Positions 12,846 through 15,496 of a stretch of DNA of 15,496 nucleotides are shown here, piece by piece. Made by a program: the position numbers and the translations under genes. The notes under the pieces were generated by a model. The model saw nothing but the letters and a program-made list of their open reading frames with translations. It did no database searches and was not told the DNA's origin. The stretch is from Paracoccaceae bacterium. GTDB taxonomy: Bacteria; Pseudomonadota; Alphaproteobacteria; Rhodobacterales; Rhodobacteraceae. How positions within the stretch are numbered: the stretch's first letter is position 1; the number at the start of each line of letters is the position of its first letter. The stretch covers positions 1 to 15,496 of the forward strand of contig DQCI01000255.1 of the NCBI GenBank assembly GCA_003545125.1, given 5' to 3'.

Positions 12846-15059
12846 GTGCGCAAAGCCGCGAATGAACAGACCACCCACCCGGTCCTGATCTTCTGGATCA
12901 TCGCCGGGTGGGTCGGGTACTTCGTTCTGCCCTGGTACGGGGTGGAAGACGGATTTTTCCGTCTCGCCTGGCTGTTCGACGGCTGGCCGGTCGATGAAGA
13001 CTTCGCCCCTGCCGCGTTCCTGATCGCCCAAGGCGAAAAGCTCTGGCTCGCCCCGATGCTGCTGCCGCTGATCGCGCCGCTCGCGGTCATCAGGCGCCGC
13101 AAGACCGATCCGCTGTTCTCGGTCGTCCTGATCCTGTCGGGGGCGATCGGCTTTGCCTGGCTCATCGCCCAGGGCTTCGGGATCGGCATCCGCGGGTTCA
13201 ATTTCGACTGGTTGACCGCGCTGTTCGGCGATCTGGGCGACCGGCAGTTCGGCATGGGCTACGGCGCACTGATCGTCGCGTCGTCGTTCCTGTTTCTGCT
13301 GACCCAGGGTATCGCCGCGCGCGGTGCGATCAACGGCGACGTGTTCGTGGTCAGCGCCATTGGCGGCGTGATCGTGATCGTCGGCACCTTCGTGTTCTTC
13401 CCGATCGCCAAGATGCTGATCTTCGCCTTCATCGCCGAAGATGGCGGCTACTCGGCAAACGTCTTCGTCTCCAAGTTCTTCGACGACCGGATCTGGGGGC
13501 TCGGCTGCCTCAGCGGCGCGCGCTGCGGGGTGGCGTGGAATTCGTTTTTCCTCGCGATCTGCGTGGCGACCGCCACCACCACGCTGGGGCTCACCTTCGC
13601 CCTGGTCGTGACCCGCTCGGGCTTTCGTTACAAGCGCGCGGTGCGCGCCCTTACCGTGCTCCCGATCATCACCCCGCCCTTCGTGATCGGGCTGGCGCTG
13701 ATCCTGCTGTTCGGCCTGTCCGGCATTGTCACCGAGACCGTCTCGGCTTGGTTCGGCACCCAGCCCACCCGCTGGCTCTACGGTCTGCCGGGCATCATGA
13801 TCGCGCAGACGCTGGCCTACACCCCCATCGCCTTCCTCGTGCTCATCGGCGTGGTCGAAGGCGTCTCGCCCTCGATGGAGGAGGCCGCGCAGACGCTGCG
13901 TGCCGACAAATGGCAGACCTTCCGCACCGTCTCGCTGCCGCTGATGCGCCCCGGCCTCGCCAATGCCTTCCTCTTGGGCTTCATCGAAAGCATGGCCGAT
14001 TTCGGCAACCCGCTGGTGCTCGGCGGCAATTACGACGTGCTGTCGACCGAGATCTTCTTTGCCATCGTGGGTGCGCAATACGACCAGGGCCGGGCGGCGG
14101 TGCTCGCGATGGTGCTCCTGTTCTTCACCCTCTCGGCGTTCTACGCCCAGCGCCGCTGGCTCGGAAAGAAAAGCTACACCACCGTCACCGGCAAGGGCGA
14201 TTCCGGCGTGCATCCGTTGATGCCGAACCGGCTGTCCTGGCCGGTCCTCACGATCGCGGGCGTCTGGGGCACCTTCACCCTCATCGTCTACGGCATGATC
14301 GTCTACGGCAGCTTCGTCGATCTCTGGGGGGTGAACAACACCCTCACCTTCAAGCACTACATCACCGCGTTCTCGGTCGGCTGGACGGAACACGGGCTGC
14401 ACTGGTCGGGCTCGGCCTGGGACAGTTTCTTCACTACGATCTTCATCGCCGCCACCGCAGCCCCGCTGACCGCCGCCGTCGGCCTCACCACCGCCTATCT
14501 GCTCACCCGCCAGACCTTCCGCGGCAAGAACGCCTTCGAGTTCGGCACCATGCTGAGCTTCGCCATCCCCGGCACCGTGATCGGGGTGAGCTATATCCTC
14601 GCGTTCAACGTGCCGCCGATCGAGCTCACCGGCACCGGCATCATCCTGGTTGTCAGTTTCATCTTCCGAAACATGCCGGTGGGCGTGCGCGCCGGCATCG
14701 CCTCGATGTCGCAGCTCGACAAATCGCTCGACGAAAGCTCGCTCACCCTTGGTGCCAACAGCTGGTACACGTTCCGCAAAGTGATCCTGCCGTTGATGCG
14801 CCCCGCGATCCTGGCAGCCCTGGTGTTCAGCTTCGTGCGCGCGATGACGGCGATTTCGGCGGTGATTTTCCTGGTGTCGGCCAAGTACGACATGGCCACC
14901 AGCTACATCATCGGCCGGGTCGAGAACAACGACTACGGCCTCGCCATCGCCTATGCGACGACCCTGATCTTCGTGATGCTGTCGGTGGTCGCGTCGCTGC
15001 AATTCCTGATCGGCCGCACCCAGATCGGCCGACGCACACAATTCATGACGGGGAGATGA
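12846..15059 (+). CDS. Fbp/Afu-type ABC transporter permease, fused two-domain form with long N-terminal membrane region
   Basis: A 737-residue inner-membrane permease with two binding-protein-dependent transport domains in one chain. The first EAA loop is EEAAQTLRADKWQTF from residue 345, followed by LPLMRPGLANA; the second is DESSLTLGANSWYTF from residue 629, followed by LPLMRPAILAA. Before the first transport domain (which begins near 230) are about 220 residues with some five hydrophobic segments (13-30, 68-82, 92-110, 137-155, 167-190). FbpB-type permeases are usually nearer 500-560 residues, so this belongs to the long AfuB-like form. The start is GTG 12846, 16 bases after the binding-protein stop; there is no good Shine-Dalgarno, so translation may depend on coupling. 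The stop is three bases before the ATPase start. Function: channel for the ligand delivered by the upstream binding protein. Confidence 0.9.
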   Translation: MRKAANEQTTHPVLIFWIIAGWVGYFVLPWYGVEDGFFRLAWLFDGWPVDEDFAPAAFLIAQGEKLWLAPMLLPLIAPLAVIRRRKTDPLFSVVLILSGAIGFAWLIAQGFGIGIRGFNFDWLTALFGDLGDRQFGMGYGALIVASSFLFLLTQGIAARGAINGDVFVVSAIGGVIVIVGTFVFFPIAKMLIFAFIAEDGGYSANVFVSKFFDDRIWGLGCLSGARCGVAWNSFFLAICVATATTTLGLTFALVVTRSGFRYKRAVRALTVLPIITPPFVIGLALILLFGLSGIVTETVSAWFGTQPTRWLYGLPGIMIAQTLAYTPIAFLVLIGVVEGVSPSMEEAAQTLRADKWQTFRTVSLPLMRPGLANAFLLGFIESMADFGNPLVLGGNYDVLSTEIFFAIVGAQYDQGRAAVLAMVLLFFTLSAFYAQRRWLGKKSYTTVTGKGDSGVHPLMPNRLSWPVLTIAGVWGTFTLIVYGMIVYGSFVDLWGVNNTLTFKHYITAFSVGWTEHGLHWSGSAWDSFFTTIFIAATAAPLTAAVGLTTAYLLTRQTFRGKNAFEFGTMLSFAIPGTVIGVSYILAFNVPPIELTGTGIILVVSFIFRNMPVGVRAGIASMSQLDKSLDESSLTLGANSWYTFRKVILPLMRPAILAALVFSFVRAMTAISAVIFLVSAKYDMATSYIIGRVENNDYGLAIAYATTLIFVMLSVVASLQFLIGRTQIGRRTQFMTGR

Positions 15060-15062
15060 GCC

Positions 15063-15496
15063 ATGGTCACACCCAGGATCAAGGGCAAGGCCGCCCCGGT
15101 CAGGTTCGAGCGCGTCACCAAGGCCTTCGGCAAGGATGTGATCGCCGTCGATGATGTCAGCTTCGACGTTGAGGCGGGCAAGCTTGTCACCCTGCTCGGG
15201 CCTTCGGGCTGCGGCAAGACCACGACCCTGCGGATGATCGCAGGGCTGGAAATGGCGACCGCGGGAAAGATCCTGATCGGCGACAAGGATGTCACCATCC
15301 TGCCCGCCACCGACCGCGACGTGTCGATGGTGTTTCAGTCCTATGCGCTGTTTCCGCATATGACGGTGCTGGAAAATGTCGGCTACGGGCTCGGCTTCTC
15401 GGGGTTCCCGAAGTCCGAAGTGCGCGACCGGGCGCAGGCCGGGCTCGACCTCGTGGGCCTTGGCGGCTACGGCGACCGGCTGCCCAGCGAGCTTTC
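15063..15496 (+). CDS. Fbp/Afu-type ABC transporter ATP-binding protein, N-terminal part only
   Basis: The first 144 complete codons of an ABC ATPase cut by the window end. Visible are Walker A GPSGCGKTT (46-54) and the Q-loop region VFQSYALFPHMTVLENVGYGL, the CUT1/Fbp-type pattern (FQSYALFPHMTV), quite unlike the LVERL form of PhnC in this window. The frame stops at LPSELS, just at the start of the signature motif, so Walker B and any C-terminal regulatory (TOBE) domain are unseen. GGGGAG lies eight bases before ATG 15063 and overlaps the permease stop region, so the three genes form one operon. Confidence 0.93.
   Translation, partial: MVTPRIKGKAAPVRFERVTKAFGKDVIAVDDVSFDVEAGKLVTLLGPSGCGKTTTLRMIAGLEMATAGKILIGDKDVTILPATDRDVSMVFQSYALFPHMTVLENVGYGLGFSGFPKSEVRDRAQAGLDLVGLGGYGDRLPSEL

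Noticed and set aside
12519..15359. 946-residue minus-strand open frame over the Afu-like permease
   Set aside because: Long antisense frames are common opposite GC-rich genes. The translation is His/Asp/Gly/Arg-rich without domains, while the plus strand encodes a clear permease and ATPase.

Overview
The window is GC-rich, densely packed bacterial DNA. Strong GC preference at third codon positions, many ATGA/TGATG start-stop overlaps, a DeoR-type regulator next to phosphonate-type and Afu/Fbp-type ABC transporters, and a stand-alone RTX protein together suggest an alphaproteobacterium, most likely of the Rhodobacteraceae/Roseobacter kind. That placement is inference from protein style; no rRNA, tRNA or other marker gene is present.

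Left part (1-3295, all minus strand): an RTX nonapeptide calcium-binding protein is followed by a strong hairpin, then a 679-residue protein of unknown function whose C-terminal part resembles a degenerate GT-A glycosyltransferase. A group 1 (GT4-like) glycosyltransferase overlaps its stop codon and runs off the left edge. This looks like a secreted-protein and glycan locus. Positions 3296-4104 hold no convincing gene but carry several small dyads upstream of the RTX gene.

Middle part (4105-11510, all minus strand): a tightly packed set reads, in transcription order, DeoR/GlpR-family regulator, phnD (binding protein), phnC (ATPase), phnE1, phnE2 (permeases), a HAD-IIA phosphatase-like protein, a Na/Pi cotransporter-family protein with a PhoU-like tail, and an 83-residue coiled-coil protein. 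phnC through the Na/Pi gene are joined by overlapping stops and starts. The order suggests uptake of a phosphorus-containing organic compound, release of phosphate inside the cell, and movement of free phosphate, under a regulator whose family senses phosphorylated sugars rather than phosphate scarcity.

Right part (11804-15496, plus strand): divergent from the regulator is a second ABC importer of the Fbp/Afu family (binding protein, a long fused two-domain permease, and an ATPase cut by the window end). Members of this superfamily carry ferric iron, sugar phosphates or 2-aminoethylphosphonate. The 293-bp divergent region holds three T-rich octamers spaced exactly 31 bp apart and a perfect 15-bp palindrome with an extra half-site, so both transport operons may share control.

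No mobile element, CRISPR array or RNA gene was seen. The most interesting proposal is the DeoR-controlled phosphonate-transporter/HAD/Na-Pi operon paired with an Afu-like importer. The transporters are recognisable; the substrate and the joint role are inference.
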